Assembly (NCBI GenBank): GCA_964036275.1
Contig: OZ038434.1
Span: forward strand, 39,269,279-39,333,278
Source of the DNA: Litoditis marina
Taxonomy: Eukaryota > Nematoda > Chromadorea > Rhabditida > Rhabditidae
DNA length: 64,000 nucleotides
Reading direction: 5' to 3'
A program made the translations under genes and the position numbers. Positions 1 to 10,737 of the stretch are shown piece after piece. Within the stretch, counting starts at the first letter, position 1; each line of letters opens with the position of its first letter. Below the pieces are notes generated by a model, which worked only from the letters and a program-made list of their open reading frames with translations, had not been told where the DNA came from and did not search any database.

Positions 1-166
1 TACTCATTTGTAAGATTACACACGGACTTGAAAATTTTTGAGTCGGATCGAACTCGAAATTTCTCAAAACTAGGAGACAAAAACAAACCAATTAATAGAA
101 CAAAGGACAATCAAAGTGACCGTACCGGGTGGCTCAAAACTTTGGTAAGTTTGGTCACCTGCCTGT

Positions 167-261
167 GGCCGTATTTTGTAAGCTCAAATCGCCGGGTAAG
201 CTATTTGAGCAAGATTAAAACGGTGTACCATAACTAATATTTGAGCTTACAAAATACGACC
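167..261. repeat. Small inverted repeat (hairpin) in intron or 3' flank
   Basis: Two 23-bp arms (167-189 and 239-261) are reverse complements with one mismatch, separated by about 49 bp. The core of the arm reads GTATTTTGTAAGCTCAAAT. Probably a remnant of a MITE. Confidence 0.5.
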
Positions 262-302
262 ACTGATATATGAGATTGAGAACTGACAGAAAATAAACGT
301 AC

Positions 303-3028
303 TGTTTGGGTTTGGCGACAGGTTCGAGAGGTGGCTCATCATTTTCCTCGGCAGACTTCACCACAGGCTCCTGAACAAAACTGTCAAAGTCAAACTGCCT
401 CGTTGTTTAAAAGCTTCGGAAATTCCCAACATTGTTTATTATACTAGCCAGGTGCTACCCTGCTTCAAAACAGCCAAAACGTAATAAACCGATCACGTAA
501 GACATCTACTTTTCATATTTGACGAACAATTCAGTTACTTTTTGTTACAGTGCCGAGTACGCAGTGCAAGCCAGCCATGACCGTGATGATTCGTTTTTCG
601 ATACAAACTGATTATCCCGACATTGGCAGAAGAGGGTCCTGTTTCCGAATATTCTAACTACTCGGACAACTTTACTGTAGTTTTTGTATCAGTACACTAC
701 ACAGTACAGCCAGGTACGTCTGTGCTCAGAAACCAACCCGTCTACTAGTTGAAAACGATACCTTTAATACCTATGTTTCTTTTGTAATCGTTAGTTTGGC
801 GTAAACATGTGGCGTAAACCATCGAGAGAGACTCTACCCACACCAGTAAGTTGTGACTAGAAAAATGAACCCATTTTGCTATCTATTTACGGGAACAAAT
901 TTGGCTAATTATCCCGATATTGCCCAGAAGAGAGTCCTGTTTTCGCATTTTCTAACTACTCGTACAACTTTACTATAAATCGTAATCGAATCTACCTCTG
1001 CGACTGTCTTTTTCTGTTGTTCCTTCTTGGCTTCAGCCTCTCGTGCGCAATAGATCTGGTATCGACCATATTCATCATCGTATTTCAACTTGTTTTGTTG
1101 GAAAATATCCCCGAACTTCTGGAACAAGGAGCATTTTTGATCATAGGAGATAGGACGAACAAAGAATAAATATACATCTCTCACGGAGATTCTTTCATGA
1201 CAGCTAAACCACGGGTGACAAAGGAATGAGTAATCAGCCGTTTTTCATTCAAATTGGCATTTTAAACTACAGAAAGTTAAACACTAGTCCCATTTACTGG
1301 TTAAATCCTTCCCACCCAAGTTTATGGTCCGGTTACCCAAGCGATTTCAACAACAGTCCCATATACTGGTTAAAACCTTACTTCCCATCCAACTTTATGG
1401 TCTGGTTATGGTTACACATTACACAAGCAGAATTGGCGATGTTCAATTAATTTTTGTGGACAACAAAATCATCACACGTAAGGGATGAACCCTACCGCCT
1501 TAATATCCTACCACTAGTAAATTACATTACAATATTATAGAATTCCTGTAGAAATGTAGGGTAGAGAAGTAGTCATACACCAGTAAGGTTCGACTATTCG
1601 ACAGAAAATAGTCCGTTTTTAAATTAGAACCTCAATTTGGGGTGAAAAGTCCCTTTTCTGAATTATTCTAACCACTTGGACAACTTGACTGGAGAATGGG
1701 AGGAGTGCGAGTACTATATCTCCCACACCTATGATGATAGCAATAAGCAAATCAAACTAGCTTTTGTATGACATATGACTTCGTCTTCCTTCTTCCTCTC
1801 TTTCTTAAAGTAGCATTTACCAAACAAGCTTAAACCCACGAACATGACCAACCTTGGTTTCTTCGAAAGGGAGCTTCTTCCATATCTGCATACCGATGGT
1901 CGTGATTTTGTTCGCATCCTTAACCTTCGGGTTGTTCTTTTTGATCTCCTCTCGGTTTTCCATCAACCACATGGTACTGGGTGGCAGCGGGCTGTAACAG
2001 TATTACATATTACATATACACTCAGCTTGTTGAACAATTTCTGGAAAATCAAAAATTTAAACCCGATTATCAACCCAAATATCCACACATCAGTAAGGTG
2101 ACGATCCTACCATTCTACAAAAAGAAATCCGTTTTCACAGATTGCAACACGTGAGAATCAATGATTTTGCATCAAAAGTGTACCAATCTTTCTGATATCG
2201 GCAAATGAGGATGTCGTTTCCTGATATTTGAACATATTTATTGCAGCATAATTATTACATACACACATACATCAGTAAGGTGAAATTCCGAATATTCTCC
2301 ATAGCTTGTTTTTGTGAAGTGTTAATTATAATTTCATAACACCCAAAAATGATCCAGATTTGAAGATTGGAATTTGGTTGGCTTTTGAACCGTGGGTTTT
2401 TAGGATTGGCAAGATGCTTAAAGGCAAGGCATTTTCCAGTAAGCAACGTGTTTTAGATTCAGAACGAATTTTTAAACAATTATTCTATTCTATTCTACAC
2501 CAGTAAGGTGTGACTATTCTCCAAAAATAAACCCGTTTTAACGGTAAACTTTTTGATTTTAGATTAACAATAGGCAGATCAACGTGATATTCGTGACGAG
2601 GAGAGGGAGCCCGCATTCCGAGATTTCCTGGCTTTTTTTCGGACAGCTAAACTAAAATATGAATACATATACAACGGTATAAAACCAACCGTTTTGGCTT
2701 CTTGACAGGCGGAGATATGGTTGTGTCATCTAATTCAGGCTTGGACTGACCGGAGCCAGACGATTTCGAGTTTGGAGGTACAACCTGGATGAAATAACAA
2801 TTAACAAATGGCTAATAACACACTCTTCCGTACGATCGCCAATTTGCGAAGCACGTATTTTTTGAAAACTACTACGGAAATAAATATGGGCCGTTCGGAT
2901 TTCGCCTTTTATAAAAAGGAAAAGAATGTTTGTACTTGTGCATTGTGCAAGTAATTTGCGTTCGTAATAACAGAATGTTGATGTTTTTTTTTCAATTTGA
3001 AAACGGGTTCCTCTTCCTCTTCAGGCAT
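303..3028 (-). CDS. HMG-box protein, SSRP1/HMG-like box (3' end outside window)
   Basis: Spliced minus-strand model with phase-consistent exons 2784-2690, 1991-1853, 1118-996 and 370-303, plus a weaker possible first exon 3028-2936 that starts with an ATG followed by five Glu. The reading frame runs KKPKR-P, then MWLMENRE, IKKNNPKVK, G.Q.WKKLPFEE and KYDDEYGRYQ, the order of landmarks of an HMG box (basic lead-in, helix 1 with W-x2-ENR, helix 2 with IWKKL, helix 3). Such boxes bend DNA; the closest feel is the C-terminal box of the FACT subunit SSRP1 (worm HMG-3/HMG-4). A Ser/Asp/Thr-rich stretch and a KKPKR basic patch precede the box; a Glu/Lys-rich tail (EAEAKKEQQKK) follows. The last exon seen ends at a GTACGT donor, so the gene continues left of the window. 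The large N-terminal SSRP1 domains are not visible in the adjacent 3 kb, so this may be a short HMG protein or a partial duplicate. The box is confident; the start is not. Confidence 0.6.
600..2530. repeat. Scattered copies of an ACCAGTAAGG/GGACAACTTTACT MITE family
   Basis: Introns of the HMG gene hold several partial copies of one short element. One end reads like ACCAGTAAGGTGTGACTA (near 840, 1575, 2087, 2268 and 2498). The opposite end reads ACTCGGACAACTTTACT (near 660, 955 and 1680). A complete copy with both ends lies at 7435-7611. The ends are imperfect inverted repeats of each other. Confidence 0.5.
1283..1408. repeat. Two-copy direct repeat, about 71-bp period
   Basis: A segment beginning AGTCCCATTTACTGGTTAAA at 1283 recurs at about 1354 (AGTCCCATATACTGGTTAAA), each followed by a CCCA..TTTATGG..GGTTA tail. 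It creates a short plus-strand open frame that I regard as non-coding. Confidence 0.5.
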
Positions 3029-3374
3029 AATCAGAACTAGCACTAGCACGTGTATTTCGACAGCAACGGCCGCTAACCAAACCAGGATCAGTTCTGGGCC
3101 CAACTCACAGAAGATCCGGACTTTTTTCTAATTCTCAAAGAAATGGTGTGCCCAAACAGCCGGATGAGCTAATTGAGCAAATTTTCCACGGCGAATTTCA
3201 GACCACATGACTACTTGTTTTGATGGTTTATTATGGTTTCAATCGCACTAGGCAATTATAATGTACACGGCTTTACAGCCACAAGGCAAACTGCTGTTTT
3301 TTATTTGTCTGTCTAACATGTTACTATCCAGTGCCGCAAAACACTACGAACGGTAGTTTGCCTGAGCACAAGCC

Positions 3375-3738
3375 TTAAAGAAGGACGATTATGTGGTCCA
3401 ATCGTAACGCTTCAGTCCTTTAAAACGCAATATATTTTTCAATTGCAGTTTAAAGGACCGATGTAACGGGATTGGTCCACATAATCGTCCTTCTTTAAAG
3501 AAGGACGATTATGTGGTCCAATCCCAACGCTTCAGTCCTTTAAACTGCAATATATTTTTCAATTGCAGTTTAAAGGACCGATGTAACGGGATTGGTCCAC
3601 ATAATCGTCCTTCTTTAAAGAAGGACGATTATGTGGTCCAATCCCAACGCTTCAGTCCTTTAAACTGCAATATATTTTTCAATTGCAGTTTAAAGGACCG
3701 TTGACACGGACTCGGTCCACATAATCGTCCTGCTTTAA
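3375..3738. mobile_element. Three tandem 116-bp palindromic MITEs sharing TTAA sites
   Basis: TTAA occurs at 3375-3378, 3495-3498, 3615-3618 and 3735-3738, exactly every 120 bp. Between successive TTAAs sits a near-complete hairpin that starts AGAAGGACGATTATGTGG and ends with its complement CCACATAATCGTCCTTCT. A solitary copy of the same 120-bp period lies at 15436-15559, also bounded by TTAA. TTAA target duplication is typical of piggyBac-type elements; no transposase is present, so these are non-autonomous MITEs. Adjacent units share one TTAA instead of having two. Confidence 0.85.
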
Positions 3739-4178
3739 ACCGTAAGTGAAGTCAAGTGGTTTGTTTTAAAATTAAACTAAGTTAAGAATTACGAGAGAAA
3801 AATGAAAATGATGAACCCATTAGGTTGCGAAATATTGAACAGATGAATGAAAAACAGCAGTTTATGTTGTACATGTAGTGTCAGGTTTATGTAGAACTGC
3901 AATGATGAGGGAAAACTTCAATGATCTATTGCGAAATACTCAATTGAACATTTGAACCTAATCAATCAATACAGCACCAGCAAGTTTCTTCTCTTCGAAA
4001 TAGACCTAATTCTGATCTTCATGAGACTAAGATTAGGGACTTACCTTTTTGAGATCGCTGCCTTTGTCTTTGGAATTCATTTTTACGTTTACAATTCCAG
4101 CAGAAATGTTCAAAGACGAAAAACGTGGAAAGTAAACGATTGATCCACCCAACTGGCGAATAAACGGGACCTACTAAT

Positions 4179-5658
4179 TACCGCACCTACCGCACCGGGG
4201 GAAATACCGCACCGCGATTTGAAAATACCGCACCGTACCGCACCAGCGCAAATTTGCGTATTTTATTCAAAAAATCTAAAATCTTCCATTTTGCAAACAA
4301 AACAGTTTCTAAAGCATAAATCTTATCCTTTTCACTTGAAAACAGAAAAAGTGATCTCGAAAAAAACTTTCTGTGAAACTTTCTCACTAGAAGAACATAC
4401 GTATGCGTTTTCAGTATGGCATTTTCATTTTCTGTTGTGTAACTTCAAATTTTATGCCTTCATGTCACTTTCCTGAGTTATCGAAAGTATAGAAGAAGCT
4501 GCTCATCAGAAGAGAAGCACTGAAAACCCATGATGCTAGCGTAAGCTCCACTAGATACTCGAAACAATGTCATGAACCCAGATATACCGTAAAACTGTTG
4601 ATTGCCGTGCCGGTCTCACCTCTCTCAATAGTGTGCTTTTTTATTTTTAGAACCGTTTTTCACAACCGTTTTTGTAACCCTTCTAACCAGTTGAAATAAA
4701 TGTGAATAATACGAAACAGGATGGAACGTATACGTGACCTCGCGTTTAGTAACTGAACGGTGATTCATCTGTGTTCATGAGAGCTGGATATCTACATCGA
4801 CAGATAGTTTGCTCCTAACGAAGTCCTAGCGGCGGTTTACACATGCAACCGGGTTGCATGCAACAAAAATACAACCAGGTTGCATTTGAAAGCAACCAAT
4901 GGTTTCGTACTAATGCACCTGGTTCCATTTTGGTTGAATGCAAGTTGCATGTGTAATTGGCCCGGTTGCAAGTGTAATTGGCCAGTCGTAGCTGCTATGG
5001 GGAAACAGTTTGGAGAGAACCAAACTGGCTAACTCTGTAATGATCAATTACTCTCCTGTTGGTCCGACATATTATAGCGTGCTCGCTTTTTGTTGTTTGA
5101 AGAAAATCGAAAGTACCGTTTTTATCAATAAACCCTTCTGGAAACAGTCGGAAAATAACTTAGGTGCAGGCTTCTATGAATATAGAGACCAGTTTGCAGT
5201 TTAGTACCGAAAATATAAAGCTTAACTATACGCTTACGTATGATACAGTGTATGATATTTTTATCCTATGGTGGGTTACCATAATAGAATTACAGATTAA
5301 GATTAGTGCTCGTTTGTATGATTGTCAATTTTGAGCAGAAAACGAAATACACTAAATATTTCAGATTTCAATAGCTCATACTTGCAGAATGAACTGAAAG
5401 AATCTCTAAACAAATACATTGACCGAATTTTGCTAAAAAGGGGAATAAACTCATTGTGATCGGTGATTATACATCTTTTTCAGACTTGCTGTATCCAAAG
5501 TGATGAAAAGGATAAGATTTATGCTTTAGAAACTATTTTGTTTGCAAAATTGAAGATTTTAGATTTTTTGAATAAAATACGCAAATTTGCGCTGGTGCGG
5601 TACGGTGCGGTATTTTCAAATCGCGGTGCGGTATTTCCCCGGTGCGGTAGGTGCGGTA
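4179..5658. mobile_element. Non-autonomous DNA transposon with ~154-bp terminal inverted repeats
   Basis: The left end (4181-4334) and right end (5504-5656) are reverse complements over about 153 bp with only a few differences, beginning CCGCACCTACCGCACCGGGG. TA dinucleotides flank both ends (4179-4180 and 5657-5658); a TTA duplication is an alternative reading. The ends are rich in repeated ACCGCACC. I see no transposase frame in the 1.2-kb interior, which instead holds another nested repeat at about 4831-4984. The element is inserted into a copy of the GTGGACGG repeat (pieces at about 4155-4178 and 5659-5804). Confidence 0.75.
4831..4984. mobile_element. Nested TGCAACC-rich repeat element
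   Basis: This block contains several TGCAACC/GGTTGCA motifs and imperfect inverted ends (TTTACACATGCAACCGGG near 4834, TTGCATGTGTAATTGG near 4944). It sits inside the larger TIR element and looks like an independent MITE insertion. Confidence 0.45.
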
Positions 5659-5804
5659 CTTAGGCACTGGGGTGGACGGTCCGTGGACCAAAAAGTGGAC
5701 GGTCCGTGGGCCAAGAGTGGACCGTCCCTGGACCTCGATATAACACGGTCCACGGACCGTCCACTTTCGCTGTTTTCGTCCACGGACCGTCCACTTTCTC
5801 GATG
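5659..5804. mobile_element. GTGGACGGTCCGTGGAC repeat, fragment
   Basis: Repeated blocks of GTGGACGGTCCGTGGACC and its complement form an imperfect hairpin. The terminus TTAGGCACTGGGGTGGACGG matches, in reverse orientation, the end of the copy at 14936-15047. The two bases-level neighbours of that end in the other copy (GGGACCTACTAA) are found here at about 4167-4178, on the far side of the inserted 1.5-kb TIR element, so this copy was split by that insertion. Confidence 0.65.
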
Positions 5805-6574
5805 AATAAAAAATTGAAATATCATGTATTGATTTTTTGACAACAAAATAAGATCGATCTCATGAAGAAAATGCGATTATTGATAAATTCATTTCAACTT
5901 TGCAACAACAACAATTAAAAACAAGAAGATTTTTTGCTAGCGAAACTATTAAAAAGGAGAAGAAGATAGCGAGAAAAGTTCACAGAACGAGAAAAGTTAT
6001 TGAGATGACATGTATTCAGGATTCAGAAAAAAAGGTGCAAAACATAACATAACATCTGTGAATAATATTAATAAGTGATTCTGATATTCTGATATAATCG
6101 AGATGCAGTTAGATGGAAGAAATGTGTGATAGAGCATGATGCTAGAAGTACTTAACAGTATATCATAAACAGTTTTACACAACTATATTTCAGTTTTCAA
6201 TCGAGATAACTAATGTGAATAAAGACGAGTTCATGAGAAAGATGAGTTGAAGATGAGCCTGTTCATGATTCGAGAGAGGACTGAGAGAAATGATCAGAAG
6301 AAATTATGTCCAACAGAACAACTTAACTGATGAGAAATCACTTCTTTCTCCCGCCCCAAACAACCTTTCCGTCTTCCTCATTGACTGGCTGCTGACGAAC
6401 TGTCTTCCTGTAAATAATACGGCATTACTAAGCTTACTATTTACACAATGCGTACTAATTACTTTGTACGGCATCTGGGGAGTGGGGATCCACTGATTGT
6501 ATTGTAGGGGAAAGAGTCAAAGTTCACGCCCGTGGTACTTATCTTCAATTCCAGTAAAGAAACAGTTGGATAAC
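5805..6574. other. Intergenic stretch, no gene recognised
   Basis: AT-rich sequence between the transposon cluster and the 3' end of the unknown-function gene. Only short unsupported open frames occur, and no splice-bounded coding segment was found. Confidence 0.5.
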
Positions 6575-9500
6575 TCACAATGCTTCGCTGATAAGTCTGC
6601 GCAGTCTGCCTCTCCATTGCGCAACTAGCGTTCTATTAGCTTCCATCTTCTTTACTCTAGCTTCGTCGTCAGGTCCAAGGCTCCTCCAGTACCTTGAAAC
6701 AGCATAACTGTATGGATGGAAATACAAGATAAACACATATTTTCTTCACCTTACCGATCATTCTCTAGATGTGTGAACTTGATGTGGACTCGAAGCCAAT
6801 TCTAGGAATATATTACTTGTAGGTGGCGCAAATGTTATATGATTACGTGAGAACAGACCACAATGCACGATAAAGAGACAATTCCAAAAAATCTCACTTA
6901 CTCTGTATCGTTTTCTCTCAAGGATTCGTATGAGTGCTTCACTTCATCTGCTTCTTCTTCGCAGAAGCCCATCAACTCTATTCCATACTCTGTAATTCTA
7001 TTCTACTTAATCATATAGAACAACTTCGTCTCCGGATTTGAAATGCTGTTCAAGTTGTTCACTGAAGAATATGAAAAACATGGAAGTCAGGTCATGAAAT
7101 TGGTTAACAACTGAGTTATTGCGCGGCAGATTGTTAAACAACGCACGTTGTTAAACATTTGTATTTTTCGAATACAGAAAAACTAACAGTATACTCTAGA
7201 CGTTGAAAAATTTGTAAAACAAGAGAACTCACCAATAATAACCAACACAACAGGCTCAGGCACTTGAATGAGCCGAACTTTCGGGGACTGCACAGGTTGC
7301 GAGGGAGATAATGCCTCGATTGCCTCGGCCGAGGTTTTATCGATGTCGTTTCGGATTCGAACCGAATAGCGCTTGATCGCCTCCGCAGGCTCGGTCAGCT
7401 GTGAGGTATATTTCAATCAACGAATATATTCGAACAGCAGTAAGGTCCGACTAAGCGACGCAAAAAAAAGTAGTCCGTTTTAGCTTCAAACACGTGAAGA
7501 TTGATGATTCCGCTTTTCGCACCCAAAACCAGAGAAATTCTACTGATTTCAGGAGGAAAGTAGTCTTTTTTTCGTATGATTCTGACTATTCGGACAACTT
7601 TACTGGTATATGAATATATTCGAATCAATCAGAAAACGGTATAACCTCGAACCCAACAAAAAATAGAAACTAAACAGTCACAGCATGAATTAAATTCGGG
7701 AATAAACTGTTGTAATACGCTAAAACGGGATATGTTTGACGCAGTCACAATTGGAATTAAGTAGTTAGCATAAAAGTACGTTGCGTGAACAGGAATAAAG
7801 TGATGGTACTACTCACCTGATGCAAGATGTGCACAAAAGCGTTTTTCAGTTTGTGCGAGGTATTAGTGAGACTCTCCGCGGGCTTCCAATTTGTCATCAA
7901 CGACGAAACGTACTGCTTCTGTAGAGAAAAGTTCACAGATTTCAATCTCGTCTCGTTTAATTGCAAAATAGCTAGAGTGTCAATAGAATTGTGACAAGCT
8001 TTGCACTCTTTCAAGTTTACCGTTCACGTGTGAGAATATATTTTCTATTGATGAGTGAAACATATGAAAACTTGGAATAATTTCTAGATTGAACCACAGT
8101 GAAACGTTGTTGGCCAATATAACCCACCTTGAATGGAGGATCTGCAGGGACGATGTGAGGGCGCTTTACATTTGAAGTGCATACTGGGATGGAAGTAGAC
8201 GCAGTGGTCAGCGTGAGAACCGTCTTTTCTGTGCGCTGAATCTTGGTGGTGGTGTTACAAGCGAACTCACTTGCGAAGAGCGACTGAAAGAAAATAGGGA
8301 AAGAAAATAAGGATATGGGAATGGGAAAAAGTAATCGGAAATAGAAAATCACAATAGTTATGAGAGTAAAATACGTTACATGTCCTCCCAGGTCATAACT
8401 ATGGACAACCTCCGTAATTCTAGGAAAACAGTTGAACAGTACACTGTACAATTATGAGAAGTGAGAAAAAGACAAATTTCTAGCTAAACATTAAACATAC
8501 CGTGAAGTTCGAGGCCGTCATCATCGCTGACATGGCGTTGGCCATTTCAACCATCTGCGGATGATTGACTGCCACACGATCACACTTCGCTTGCAAATCA
8601 GAAAAGTCACAGACTCCTTTATACCCATCCTTCTGTAAATTCCGGACGACCAACTGAAACAGAACCTAAGTAACCTTAGTCAGCAACAACCGAAATAACT
8701 TAGATCTACCATTAGTAACGAAAACGCACATAAAATTAACACATACACTGAGAAGAAAGGTTTTAATTATGTTCACCACCCATCTCGGTAAAGAGGAGGA
8801 CGTCAATTGTGAGTTAATTGGCGATTATTATAAATAAAACTTCCAAACCAAAGTCGTACTCGAATGCGCTCCTGTGTCAATCCATACTTCTTGTGTCTTT
8901 CTATGATTTCGTGCAACTTATACGCATTGAACATTTCTCCGTCGTAACATTTTTCGACTTCTTCTAAAAAGAACACATAAATCATGTCTCAAAACAACGC
9001 GTGAACTGATGGAAAAGATGGCGGGGGAGAGGAATGGGAAAGGACATATTTCACACATACAAAATCGTGTCTCAAAACAACGCGTGAACTGATGGAAAAG
9101 ATGGCGGGGGGGGGGGGGGGGAGGAATGGGAAAGGACATAGGCACTCACTGGCAAACCCTCCTGGTCCCGGCTCATTCTCCTTAATTGGCGAATCTTCTA
9201 TTTTGTACGCGCCGGTGGCAAGAGGTCTCAGAGCATCACCTGCAGAATGGACTGACAGACAAGGATACAAGGAACACAGTCAGGTTTCTTTTCCTAAATA
9301 GGTTGAATGCAACGATAAAAAAGGTAAAAACAAAAAAAAGAATATGACCGCAGCCGTAACAGTCACATAATGTAAAACGACCTAAATCCCTACACAAAAT
9401 TCCATACAAAAGGAGACGATTAATTAATAAATGAATCGAACTTACCTGCCGTACATGTCTCATTGGCTCCAACGTGAGGGTACGGACGCTTAGTTAAACG

Positions 9501-10670
9501 AGCAAGCGGCTCTCTTGAGGGAGCGTGGATAATGACCGGCTTTCTTTCTATTGGCGGACCTGCAGCGTCGACGAAATCGTGGTACGGATCTCTTGGGAAT
9601 CCTCAACATAATTATTCTATTTTTGAGCTACGGGTTGTTTTCCCAAAAAGAATGATATACTACTGAATAACATTTTTAACTAAAACTGAATAACGGGATT
9701 TTCATGCTTTAGCTTTTAAATTACAGTATTCGTTACAAATTCTGAACCAGTAAGCTCTCGATAAAGAACTCACCGGCAGCAATGGGCAGATCGCGATTCC
9801 CAAAGTTAGCGGATGAATCAGACAGAACTCGGTATCCAGACCGACCAGACTGATCGGAAACAACTCTATACTGACGAGACGTATCGCATGGGGCTCGATA
9901 CCCCATGGACATCAGCGTGTGGCCTGAAACTTGCTGAATAATATTTAGAAGTGTGATTAGGTAGCAATTTTCGAAAATTGTGATACGGATTTCACGCTAA
10001 TATAGATCTCAGTTCACAGTTGACTGCAACTATGTAGGTCTACAGCTATGTAATTGAAAATGGCCTCACCGTTGTAATATCTGCTGGTCCCATCGTTCAG
10101 GTCAACAAGAGTCCCCTGAGGAATATATTCCACATCAGGCTGTATGTCTTCACAGATCTTCTTTCTCTTTTCTGGGGGAATCGGCGGGATGCTGTTCTGC
10201 GAATCCTCCATCCTGGAAGAATTAGGTGCAATCGTTCTCAATGAATGTAAATATTACATCAAAGGTACATAGATGTGCTAAACCACACATTATACATAAC
10301 ATAGCAGAGTGAATGAAAATATAATTTCATAGTGAAATCTAAGGATCAAATAAAACACACATGTAACAACATATCGACGTATGCTTAACAAACTTTAGTA
10401 AATTGAATTAAAAACAACAAACATCAAACAAATGCCCACCATTCTTTGACTGTAAACCTTAATTAGATTTATTAGTTGATACAAATTATAAAAGGCACTT
10501 GAGCTGCCGCAGTCACTGACCTTTTCTCGATGAATATAGTCGTGCATTTCAACTATTTCGTCTATGAAATCTTTCAAGACGGCTTCCAACTGCGGCTTGA
10601 CGTTACACACAACTAATTCCATTCTCCTTCTCGGACCACTGCGCTTACATTTCAAGCTGTAAATGTAAAG

Positions 10671-10737
<67 letters not shown>

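Noticed and set aside
1226..1450. 74-codon plus-strand frame with repeated SPIYWL motif
   Set aside because: It arises from a two-copy direct repeat in an intron and has no splice or start context.
3375..3738. CRISPR-like array (regular 120-bp period)
   Set aside because: The repeated unit is itself a full hairpin bounded by TTAA, with no unique spacers, in a eukaryotic genome; it is a MITE tandem.
8803..8985. Gene end at the stop codon at 8803
   Set aside because: A GTACGA donor at the end of exon 8963-8860 joins in phase to 8653-8501 and continues a sensible protein, so reading through to the stop is less likely, though not excluded.
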